Below, piece after piece: positions 21,062 through 32,852 of a stretch of 54,471 nucleotides of DNA. Where the stretch lies: assembly GCA_022385805.1 (NCBI GenBank), contig MU277771.1, forward strand, positions 1-54,471. The letters are read 5' to 3'. The translations under genes were made by a program, and so were the position numbers. The first letter of the stretch is position 1, and every line of letters begins with the position of its first letter. Origin of the DNA: Pilatotrama ljubarskyi (lineage: Eukaryota > Basidiomycota > Agaricomycetes > Polyporales > Polyporaceae). The notes beneath the pieces were generated by a model that saw only the letters and a program-made list of their open reading frames with translations, was not told the origin of the DNA and did no database searches.

Positions 21062-23118
21062 ATCTCGAGATGTGTGTGACGCTGGAACTCGGATGAAGAG
21101 GAGGGGTACCTTGAGAAAGAGCTCGCGGACGATACTGTTATATGGCCCACTAGCAGAGGCCAAATGCGCCGACTGCCATGTGGATCCAGTGTGTCTGAGA
21201 GATTCAAGGGTCCTTACGTCGAACACTCGGTGGCAGAAGGATGGTCGGCCGCGACGCACGCCTTCGATCAGTCGAGCACTACGATGCGGCTTCTGTCCGC
21301 TCTGAGAAGGGTGAGGACAATGGGGGAGAAGAAGCGCGCACGGCTGGGAAGACGAGATGCCCATCAGGGGATGAGACGGCGGACGGGGCGTGGTTGACAG
21401 AGGCTGGGAGAGTAGAGCACGAGAATGCCAAAAGGGGCAACGAGCCACTCTGTGCCCCGGGAGGGAACTGCGGCAGAGCACGCCGTGGCGGGGTCTGGAG
21501 AATCAGAAGTGCGGTACGTTCAGGGGCCTGAGTGAGGCACGGCCGGTGTGAGGTGAGTCTGCTATCGACGGCGAACTCCCACCCTCAGCGCTCAGCCGCA
21601 GAGAAGAGGGTCCCGAGAGCCGCGCGAGAAGAGGTTTGTCATCCTCCGTGGTCGACGCCAGACGTGTATCGCGATAGAGAAGAACGAACGCCCACGAGTG
21701 AACTCTCTGTCGCTACGTACACATACTGCGTTCCTTGTTATCGATATCGGCCAGCTCGAGGCTGGGAGATAGAGAGCCGACAGCTGGCGTGACGAAGAGG
21801 GCGTAAGTATTCTGGGAACGCCGCGAACACCGAGGTCAGAAACTCAACTCCGCCAGCGGTGAGAAGCAGGCTGTCTGCGGCGCCCAACAAATTCGCCAAT
21901 GGATGCAATCATGCATCGAGTAATGGGCCCAGCCGAAGGAAGCGTACGGTAGAGTTCTGTATTTTCGCCGGCAAGGCTCAAGCCACCCGCAGCAACGGAC
22001 TGGAGTACTCCATGTATCTCCGACTCGGAGGTGCCATCTCGACTCCTCGGTGTCCTGACATGTCCCGGGGTGTTCACACAGCGGAGGGCCCTCGATGATG
22101 CAACGCAGTGACGCTGTCCGGCTTAGCGATTCATCTGTACCCAACCGGACGGGCGTCGACATCGTAGAAGGCGATGCTTACCAGCGTCTCCGTCGCAGGA
22201 ATACAATTTCTCGGTGAGAAGTACTCGGAGTCGGACTGCAGAAGACAAGATGATCACTCGGCAACCAGTGGCCAGGCGCCCGACGGCGACCACCAGGACG
22301 CGCCCGGCCCGGAGGACCGGAGACCTTGCCTTGCCATACGGTAGTTCTCAAATCGAGCCTGCTGCACAACAGACCCGTCATGGCTCAGAAATCAATTCGG
22401 CGGTGTTCCTGCCTACAAACAATCGGACGCGAACACGACATTCTCTCTGTTCTGACGTGCCGGATCCAGGGAGCAGCCACCACCCGGCGAGGTCGAATTG
22501 GCATCGTCCGGAGTACGTCTTCTGGCAGTACCGTACCAAATGTTGTACATGCCATGTCTGACCTGTCTGCGGCGATGCAGTAGCTCCCATTACACCGAGG
22601 AATTACCCGTCCAAAATCGATATTGGCCCTGTGGGCGTGAGTTCTGTCGGCGAGCGATGAGAACTCTTGGCTCATGTTCCTACGGTGCCTGAGTGGACCC
22701 TATGGCGCTGCGCCCGTCCATGGTTGCAGACGAACTGCCTTCTCGAAGGGCAGCTCGCTGAGGCTACATCGCATCGGTACTGTTATGCCCCAGCCCTCGT
22801 TCTAGCGCATTCCTGACGACTTCTTTTCTGCAACGCAGAAACGCGCCTGATTGTCAAACTCCCTGTGACATAGTCCCCGGACACCCCAAGGACACTCAAT
22901 ATGCCTGCACCCTCCCAGGAGGGCTCATGAATGGATCTCCGTCCAGTAGCTTGCCTTCGGGCGCTCGAACTCCGAGGCGAGGCTGCAGACAGATCATGAC
23001 CGGTATGGCGGACGAGGCAGGGGTTACCCGGCATGGTATATGAATAGCCAGACAACAAGTAGGCTATACATCCCCCTCTCCAAGCTCCCTGTAGAACGTC
23101 AGCCGGTAGCCTCTCGAT
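21062..23118. promoter_or_regulatory. 2-kb divergent intergenic region between GMC gene 2 and PKS
   Basis: No exon or family motif is seen on either strand. Both flanking genes start at its edges and point away from each other, so their promoters must lie here. I did not find a clear long palindrome or shared operator-like repeat by eye. Confidence 0.5.
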
Positions 23119-26100
23119 ATGTCGACTTCGCCTGTGGAAATAGCCATAGTCAGTTCATTCGCCATAGGTGTTGATGTAATCGCTGACGACCTGTCCTCTG
23201 CAGGTGGGGATTGCGGCAGAGCTTCCCAGTGGTGCCTGCAACGACACCAACCTCGACCATCGTTCCTTTTTCCGCTTCCTGCTGGAAGGCAGGGAGGCCT
23301 ACGAAAGAATACCGCTAGAGCGCTTCAATATCCACGGGTATGCATCTCATTGAGCTTCCTGATGGCGTCGCTGGTTGAAGCATCCTTCCACAGTCTCGTT
23401 GGAAGCGGTCTCGGCAAATGTGCCACTGAAACTGGCACCTTTCTGAAGCATGTTCACCACTTCGATCATCTCGAGTTCGGTGTCACCAGCAAGGATGCCC
23501 GCATGATGCCGCTGAGCACACGCAAACTCATTGAGGTCGCCTTCCTTAGCCTTCTCGACTCCGGGATTGATTACCGCGGACGGAATGTCGGATGTTATAC
23601 TGCTGGCGTCGCCTTCGATATGTTCTCGATCTCTGGACATGTGCGTACTCTGTTACCGTCTCTACGAGCATACTTCTACAACTTGTTTGTAGGATGACGA
23701 CGAGGCCCGTGGCTCGTTCGCATCTGGCCCCGCCATGGTGGCCAACCGAGTCTCTTACTATTTGGACCTCCGCGGCCCGTCAATCCCCATCGATACAGCG
23801 TGCAGTTCCAGCCTGACAGCTACGCATATGGCCGTTCAGGCCATAGTGCATGGCGAATGCGAGGCTGCAGTCGTCGGGGGCTCCCAGATCAACCATAGGC
23901 GAGCAGCACTTTCTCAGTCCGGAGAGTATTGCGCTCCCTCACTGACTGCCGGGTGCCCAGATTTTCCGACTGGCTCTCGTATTCACAAGGCGGGGTGCTG
24001 TCCCCGGACGGCAAGTGCAAGCCATTCGATACCTCTGCAGACGGGTGAGCTGACCCTGACGGCCCAAAAGAGGCTCCATCTGATTGCTGCACCCCGTTAT
24101 GTAGCTTTGGAAGAGGAGAAGGTGTCGTTGGCATAGTACTGAAGCCGCTACACGCTGCTTTGCGAGATGGTGACAGGGTTTACGCCACTGTGGGTGATTT
24201 GTCTTAGGTGTAGCATTGAGTCTTCGGCGTTGATCTTGCTCTATGTGTAGATCCTCGGAACGGGCATAAACTCCTCCGGATCTCTCGCGCCTGTCAACGC
24301 GCCCGTCGCGTCCGCACAGCGTGAGGCCATGCAGCGTGCTTTCGCCCAGGCCGCGCGTGACCCGCGCCACGTCGATTTTCTGGAGCTACATGCGACCGGG
24401 ACCGCAACGGGAGATCCAACCGAAGCTAACTGGGTCGGTGAGGAGTTCAGCAGAGACGACGAGTTAGTGATCGGCAGTGTCAAGGGCAACATCGGGTTCG
24501 TTGTCTTTTTCACGTAGTCGCGGACGATACTGACCGAAGACGGATCAACAGGCACTTGGAGATAACCGCCTTCCTCGCCTCCCTGTGCAAGGTCTGCAGC
24601 ATCTTTGAGACTGGCGTGGTGCCGCCCAATGCCAACTTCAAGACGCCGAACCCTGCGATCAAGTGGAAGCAATTCAAGATGCGTGTCCCTGTCGAGCCAG
24701 AACGTCTGGTTGTTCACTCGCCTTCGGGGCGTGCTCTCGTGGCCATGACGAGCTCCGGTATCGGAGGGTCAAATGCGCACTGCGTTGTGGAAGGTCCACC
24801 GCTGATCCCGCCGAAGGCGTCTTCGTTCTGGTCTGTTATGTCCGGCACCCCGCTACTCCTCATAGCTGGAGGACTATCTCCCCGGTCGGCTGCTGCCGTT
24901 TGTGACAGCATTTCTGAGCGGTGGCCACTCTGGACTGGGAATATCCACGAGGCAGCTGCACGGGAATTTGGACGCCGGGCACGCTCCATGACTTGGCGGT
25001 CATTCGCGATCAAGAACGACGGAGTTTTGGGCAAATTTGGAGACCCTATCCTGGCGCCTAAGACAAGACCATCAATCGTCTTCGTCTTCAGCGGGCAAGG
25101 ACCGCAGTATTACGCAAGTACGTAACACAAGTCGTAATTTGGGCTACCGTCTCTGAGTGCTGCGTTCCAGTGGGCCGCGAGCTGTTCCAATCCTGTCTGG
25201 TTTTCCGGAAGAGCATATTGCAACTCGACAGGATCTACCAAAGCGTCCTTGGCGAGTCGCTTCTGGAGCTTACGGGGCTCTTCGACGAAGCAAGACATTC
25301 CGATCCTTTGGGCGACATCTGGCCCATCGCAGTGACCATCGTCTCCCTCACCATGCTGCAGATTGCCCTCTTCGATACTCTGGCCGCACTCGGGATTAGA
25401 CCAGATGTCCTTCTTGGTCACTCTGCTGGTGAGACGCCGCTTCTGTATGCTTCCGGAGCAGGTTCCCGCGCCCTTGCCATGGAGCTCGCCATAGCGCGTG
25501 GTAAGGCGATGTCCCTCATGGAGAGAGAGAACGGTACAATGGCGGCACTCTCCTGCTCTTCTGGGCGCGCTGCCGAGCTCATCGCTGAAATCGTGGCGGA
25601 GCTAGGTCCCGGCGTTCTGGACGTAGGTTGTTACAATGCTCCGGGCGCTGTCACGCTCTCTGGACACGCTCGTCATATCGATGAGGCGGTGAAGAAAGCA
25701 TCCGAGGCTGGAATCTTTGCCCGTCGCCTGCGCACTCGCATCCCCGTCCACTCTGCCATGATGGATCTCTGCGCGCAAGAGTATCAGATACTCGTGGGCG
25801 ATGTCTTCTCGCGTTACCGCGTTGACCAACCCACAGTCGAGACCTGGTCAACGAAGACAGGGACCCTTCTTGAGTCCGCCTACGACGCACAGTACTTTTG
25901 GGACAACACCCGCGGACCTGTGAACTTCAGCGACGCCCTTCAAGGGATTGCACAGCACCATCCGCACGCGATCTATGTCGAGCTAGGTCCTCATCCAGTG
26001 TTGGCCAGCTACATCTCGTCGATGGCTGGCAAGAGCGCTGTCGTGACTTGTCCCCTGCGTAGAGCGAAAGCTCCCGAGAAGCGTCCCGTGGAGGTCGCCA

Positions 26101-29100
26101 GCCTGTTGGAGACAATGGGCAAGCTCTTCGTGTCGGGCTACACGCGGCTCGACTTCGATGTCCTGTATGGCACGTCGCGCGTTCCCCCAGATGCTCTCCC
26201 GGCCTTTCCTTTCGCGCACAAGGACGTCCCCTACACGGCCCCGACTGCAGAAATCGCGCGGCAGAGGCAGCGTAGGAATGGCCCTCTCAACTACCACCAG
26301 TTACAGCTGAACGACAAGACGCATCCAGAGCTAGCGGAGCACGTTATCAAGAACGAACCAATCCTATCTACCGCTGGTTATATGGAGATGGTGAGCAAGT
26401 TCCTTCAATTCCCTAGGAATATTCGCCGCATCTGACGCTGCTTGTGACAAGGCACTTGAGTTCGGAGCGTGGAAGTTGTACAACGTCGAATTGGTTTCAA
26501 TACTGTCGCTGTCTGCGAAGCGTCCGACGCCAGTGGAGGTGTGCCTCGATGGGTCGAGATGGAGTGTTCTCAGTGCCGCCACGGTTGACTATACGAAAAC
26601 GTGGCCGATGAAGGTATGTGATATGTACTCCTATCATCGAGCGACAACCCCATAAATTCCTGCAGTACAACCGTGTCCATGCGAAGGGGCATTTGTGTAT
26701 GCAACCAGATCCAGATGACGTACGGACAGGGCGGGACATTTCAGGAATATCAAGCCGGCTACAGCCCGTGAATATGATAGGTTCGATTGATCGCCTTGAC
26801 GATACTCGTAGACCTGAAGCTGATAGTGACCGTAGGATTCTATGACGCCTTCCGATCGTTTGCAGACTACGGACCAAGCTATCAGCGTGTCTTGGCATGC
26901 AGCTATGCCAGGGACCGGGACACTGGGAGGGACGAGTGGCTGGTGAAGATACGTGGAGCTGATACGGATATTCCTGAGTGCGTATCCACCCCAATGTCGA
27001 CACTTACTCAACGCTCATGATCTACAGCATTGCCGACTATCGCATTCATCCTGCTATTCTCGATGCCTCTCTGCACATCCTTGTGCACCCAGTTGTCACC
27101 GGCGTGAACGACCCCTCTCAGTACTACCTCCCATCACGAGTAGGGGCACTTGTCCTTCACGAGGCGTTGCTGCATCGTCCGTTCCCGCCCACCCTCTATG
27201 TCCATGCCACGTTCAAGACTTGGACGCCGAGTACGTCAGATGCGCTGCCTTCGATCCTCTGGTCGCTAACCCGGTTCGTCCGATAGCGACGTTGATCTAT
27301 GACCTCCTCATCTCCACTGAGGATGGGACGCCGCTCTACAGTGTCGATGAGCTCGAAATCTCGATGCACGGTCGTACTGTGGCCCCGGTGGGTAGCAGAT
27401 ACGAGGTTGTATATCTCAGGGCTCCATACTCGATCGTAGTTCCGCTTGCAGACGGCGTAGAACCTCTTGTCATTTGGACGGCACCCGCGCAGGGACAACT
27501 CACACCTCACCTGGAGTCGGCTGATTCTGACTATGCCGCAGTGCGCTCCGAGGCTGGCGTTGGAAAAACCATCGGAGCTCAACTGCGATACCACGAAGGA
27601 AGTTCCACGGCTACATGGATACTCGGCTACAAGCGGGGCGCGGAGATGAATCTCAAGCGGATCATCCAAGAGTACAGCACCTCACGCGATCTTTCTCTGT
27701 GGCTCCATGCGTCCGCTGGGGTGGACGGTGATGCACTTGTTGGCTTTGCTCGGACGCTACGCAAGGAGTTCCTCTCATGGTCCACACATGCCCTCGTCTT
27801 CGACTCTTCCTGGTCCGAAGATGACGCCTGCAGGATTAGCAAGTCGTTGAGCCGTGATCGCGGAGTCGAAGAAGAGGTGTTTGTGGAGGCGGATGGTTCC
27901 ATTAGCGTCCCAAGGATCATACAGGCCTCTTCACCTCCTTCCCAGACGATCTTCCAGCCTTCTTCGCCTTGGAAGTACGAAAAGTCCTCAATCATCCAAA
28001 CCTCTCTCCCGTCTGCCGGTTCGGAGGATCAAGTCCTTGTGCGCATCACGGGAGCCGCCATCGGTACTCAACAACTATGGTCCTTCATTGGTCACCGCGG
28101 CCAGGATGGGAGTTCGCGCCTCGTCGCTGGCGTGGCCTTTGGTCCCTTGGCTAATTTCATCGTCGCACACCAGTTCGCTCTTGTGGAGCTCCCTCCAGAC
28201 TCTCAAAACCACGTTCTGTCGATTGCTCTCCCTGCTGCCATCGCCGCGCTCGCTGTTGGACTGGCCGCCTTTTCTCGTCGGGAGTGCCTGCGAAAGCAAA
28301 CTATCGTTGTCACCCACGCTGATACCACCATCGGAGCACAAGTGGCCAAGGTCTACTGCACACTGGGTGCCGACGTGATCTCTTTACCATCACAATACAC
28401 TGTCTCAGCGTTGAAGGAGGTTTTCTTGCGCCGCCCGCAACTCATCGTGTCCGCGTCGCAGGACGAGTCGGAGGCGAAGACTTTCCGCGACATAGTCTCC
28501 CCTACCGGTCGCGTGTTCCTGTGGGATCATTCCGAGCACGGCATCGCGCACATCATACAAACGGATCCGTGCTCCGTCGGCGAGGCTGTGCGTGCGGCTC
28601 TGCCATACGTATGCGCAAGTGCCAATCGCGAGTCTCTTATCCCGCCCTTGGAGCTCATCACCTCCGTCGTTCCGGATGTGGTGCCGCTGGCAACGAATAT
28701 TTTCGAAGCGACGAAGTCGTACGTGCTACTGGGAGGAGTCGGTAGCCTAGGCTTGAAGCTCGCGCACTGGATGTATGAGAAGGGGGCACGGGAGCTCCTC
28801 CTCACATCCCGCTCGGGGCGTAGGAGCCTTCTGCAGAAAGGCGACTACACTGCGATTCGGTACCTGGACTACCTAGAGGCCCTTCCTCACCTACACCTCA
28901 GCGTGGCGTGCACAGGAGACTCGCCTCTCGAGACGTTCAGAGGCGCGGTCCAGTCACTCTCCCTGCCGGTGGGAGGTTGCTTCCTCCTGTCAGGAGTACT
29001 TGTGGATCGCCCGTTCATGTCGCAGACCCCTGAAACCTTCGAAGCACCATTCGAAGCAAAGGTGGACGCTTTCAAGCTGGTCGAAAAGGTGCTTCCTGTG

Positions 29101-29836
29101 GAGGAACTCGATTTTCTGGTGACATTCTCGTCGGTGTCAGGCATGTTTGGGAACTCTGGGCAGACGAACTACGCAAGGTGGGCGTCCATACTGCTTCGGT
29201 GACTGCAGTCCTCGAGTTCTCATGCATCTGCTACAGTGCGAACACGTCGCTGGCTGGCTTGACGAAGAAGTACCGCAACGCAGTGTGTATCGTAGCTCCT
29301 GCGATCCTGGACACGTCGACCATTAAGGGGGAGCTCTTCGGCTCCGTATCCGCTGTGCACCTCAAGCACCTGACCGAATGGGGTTTGACGAGTACAGGTA
29401 CTTCAACATTTCTAGCAGCGCTTTATCTGCTAACTAGAAGGGAACAGAGTTCTTCAGCTACGTGGAAGATGCCATTCGCTGCGTGGCCAGTCGTCCGGTA
29501 TGGCAGTATATCCCGGCGTTCGACTGGCAGCTGGTGCAAGCGAATATGGGTTCCTCTGCGCTGTACGATCACCTCGTGCCCGCTCGGTCCTCCTCCGAAG
29601 ATCTTGTCATGGTCGACAACACTCCTGCGAGCTCGACCGTGCATGACGTCGTCTGCAAGGTGCTCGACCTTTCGCCGGAGGATCTATCGCTCGACGTTCC
29701 TTTCACGTCCTACGGTCTTGATTCCCTTTCCGCTGCGGTGCTGTCGCATGCCCTGCGGCCGTTCCTCGCCATATCGCAGCTTCAACTGCTGGCCGATGTT
29801 ACCATGCGCGAATTGGAGGCTCGGATTGGGGCGTGA
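23119..29836 (+). CDS. Highly reducing-type iterative type I polyketide synthase (KS-AT-DH-ER*-KR-ACP)
   Basis: Sixteen exons close in phase to 1,959 residues: 23119-23148, 23204-23337, 23394-23640, 23693-23898, 23961-24044, 24105-24189, 24251-24495, 24552-25117, 25171-26390, 26452-26613, 26666-26780, 26836-26977, 27028-27230, 27287-29177, 29237-29397, 29448-29836. KS: Cys174 in DTACSSSL, His309 in ELHATGT, His345 in NIGHLE. AT: Ser617 in GHSAGE. DH: His923 and Asp1091, but the HxxxGxxxxP motif reads [10 protein letters not shown] (Gly to Asn, Pro to Ser). Residues about 1380-1560 have the shape of an enoyl reductase ([30 protein letters not shown]) but a poor cofactor motif. KR: GGVGSLG at 1629, Ser1762, Tyr1775. 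ACP: phosphopantetheine Ser1923 in GLDSLSA. No methyltransferase and no release domain follow. Intron 23899-23960 is apparently GC-AG. The product is probably an unsaturated or hydroxylated chain. Confidence 0.9.
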
Positions 29837-30776
29837 GGAACCGAAGAGTTTTGGATTTGCGCTGGGTCTTTGGGCGGCGTTACAGATTGTCCGCACACAT
29901 TATAGTAGTAACAGAGCATCGTGAATCTACCACATCTTGCCTGCCTGGAGGGAGGTCCCTACCGGAAGCTGGACTGGTGGAAGCTCCGAGCTAGGGGTTG
30001 AGCCAGTTATAACGAGATACCACAGCTCTCCGTGAGAGACTGCCCGGGCTACCCTTCCCGCCGGTCTGATCCGCACGCTGATAGACAATGGCACCAACCT
30101 GAGCACGAACGTACACCTTCCAGGGGCAAGTGGCAGCGGACAGTCTGGCCTCAGTGGGTGCGGCAGGCTCACCTTCAGCGATTTCTCGGCTGCACGGCAC
30201 GCGGTAAGAGTGATGAGATGCACAAGCTCAGCACGCTGAAGGGATCCTAAATCCTCCCGTGGGATCCGGAGGACAACTACTCTGCGGGGACGAACAGCGC
30301 AGTCTGCTCCGTTGCGGTCCATTGGGGGTGGCTGACGCTGATAATGGGAAGGTAGTGAGGCCTTGAGGAAACAGGCTGCGGAGTTTTCGTTATGTCCCCT
30401 CTAACGCGCAGAGGAACGCGCACTGTGGGGACTGCGGATCACCTTATAGGTTCCGTACATAGTCAGCGGTGTGCACACTTGGAGCGTCGGCAGACTTTTC
30501 CAGGATGCGGTCAAACTGGCGAGACCTATGCGTCAGTGGTGCGGCTTAGCGGCGAGGTGCAGTATCGATGCGAGGGAGTGTGATATGACAAGGAGCCGAA
30601 TACGACATATCACTGCACAAACAGCTCCAAGTCGAGGCACGTACCCAGACGTTCCCTGTATGCGTATTTCGACTTGCTGGAGAGGGACGCTGGAGAGCTG
30701 TAGCGTATCATTAGGTTGGACGGATTACTAGGACAAAGTACAGTAAGAGCGACGACATCGTCACGGGAGAGATGTA
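29837..30776. other. Convergent intergenic region
   Basis: This lies between the 3' ends of the PKS and ferredoxin genes. Open frames exist on both strands but none has a recognisable motif. It marks the likely right border of the PKS neighbourhood, since the genes beyond are housekeeping types. Confidence 0.5.
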
Positions 30777-31706
<930 letters not shown>

Positions 31707-32852
31707 GACGCGCTCGAGAATTTGTTGCCCAGGTCGAGGTTGGCGCGTGAGTGGGTAGGAGCACTGACGCAGTGCAAACAGCCGAGTGATGTGGCGGATG
31801 GAGGTATAACGTCGTCGACGGCGAGGACGAGGACGAGGAGGACGACTCGAAGAGTGCCGAAGGGGATCGTCAGCAGCGCTTGCCTCTCGTGACCGTCGCA
31901 TCTGATCTTATCTCGTTCGAGAGGCTGTCCGCCGACATCCCGCTCGCTGGGAGGAGCGAAGTTCCAAGTTTGCAGTGGTCTTGCTGATCAGCTGGAATAT
32001 ACGACAGAACAGGTGAGTTGTGCTGATTCTGCGCGCGAGCTTTGCTTCAGATGGCCGGGTGAGCGTAGGCAGTGACGATGGATGCAGGACGACGACTGCG
32101 CTGCTCGACGGGGAGACCGCTTTGCGTTCTGCGACGGGGGGTGCACATGGGCGAGCAGAGTAGTTCTCGCGCGGGATCTGCATCTGCATCCTCTCCAGCC
32201 TCGTCTGCACATCGCTGCGCGATGAGCGTCGACTGAGGTGTCTGCTTCCGGGGGGGTCGGAATGCTTCAATGGACGGCTTCCCAGCGACGGACCCAATAC
32301 CGCCGGCGCATTCAAAGCCGCCGTCGCGTTCTCGCGAGCATCTCCTGCCAACTCGAGACTCCTCTGCCGCTCCGTCTCCGGCGCGCGGATGAGGATGCCG
32401 ACGCTGAATGGCGCAGAGCGTCCGCCGCATCCAGCTCGTTCAACGCGCATCGCACTGGGACTACGCCACGACGCTGCCAGTGCATCTGTCATGCGGCCCG
32501 TTCCCATCCAGCCCGCGGAAGCAGATGCAGCAGCGCAGCGTGCGTGCGTGTGGGAGCGGCGAGCGTAAAACCCAAATGCGAGTGCCTGTGCGTATGTTCC
32601 CGACCGATTCTGATTTCACGAGTGCGGCCGGCTGCGACAATGCCACTCCATGCCCACCACGCTCCCTCGCACGGAAGGCCCAGCCGCGCTCTCCAATCTG
32701 GCACCACCGACAGAAGCGTTCCCTCTTCGCAGCCCACGTACATCAACCACAGCACCCCGTCCCACACACACACACGCACCCACCCCGAGTCTCTCGCTCC
32801 CTCCCCGCATGCCAACTGCCGTCTCTCCTTGACCCTGCCCCCTTCTCTCCAC
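31707..32852. promoter_or_regulatory. Divergent promoter region, ferredoxin / transporter
   Basis: About 1.15 kb separates the two start codons. The right part (32740-32850) is strongly pyrimidine-rich with CACACA runs, as often seen before fungal start codons. A 199-codon minus frame at 31908-32507 has no motif and is not called. Confidence 0.45.

Noticed and set aside
26391..26451. Frame break in the PKS dehydratase (stop after MEM)
   Set aside because: A GT-AG intron (GTGAGC...ACAAG) joins ATG to GCACTTGAG in phase and gives MEMALEFGAW.
31908..32507. 199-codon minus-strand frame between ferredoxin and transporter
   Set aside because: No domain, skewed composition and no splice or start support; it overlaps the shared promoter region.
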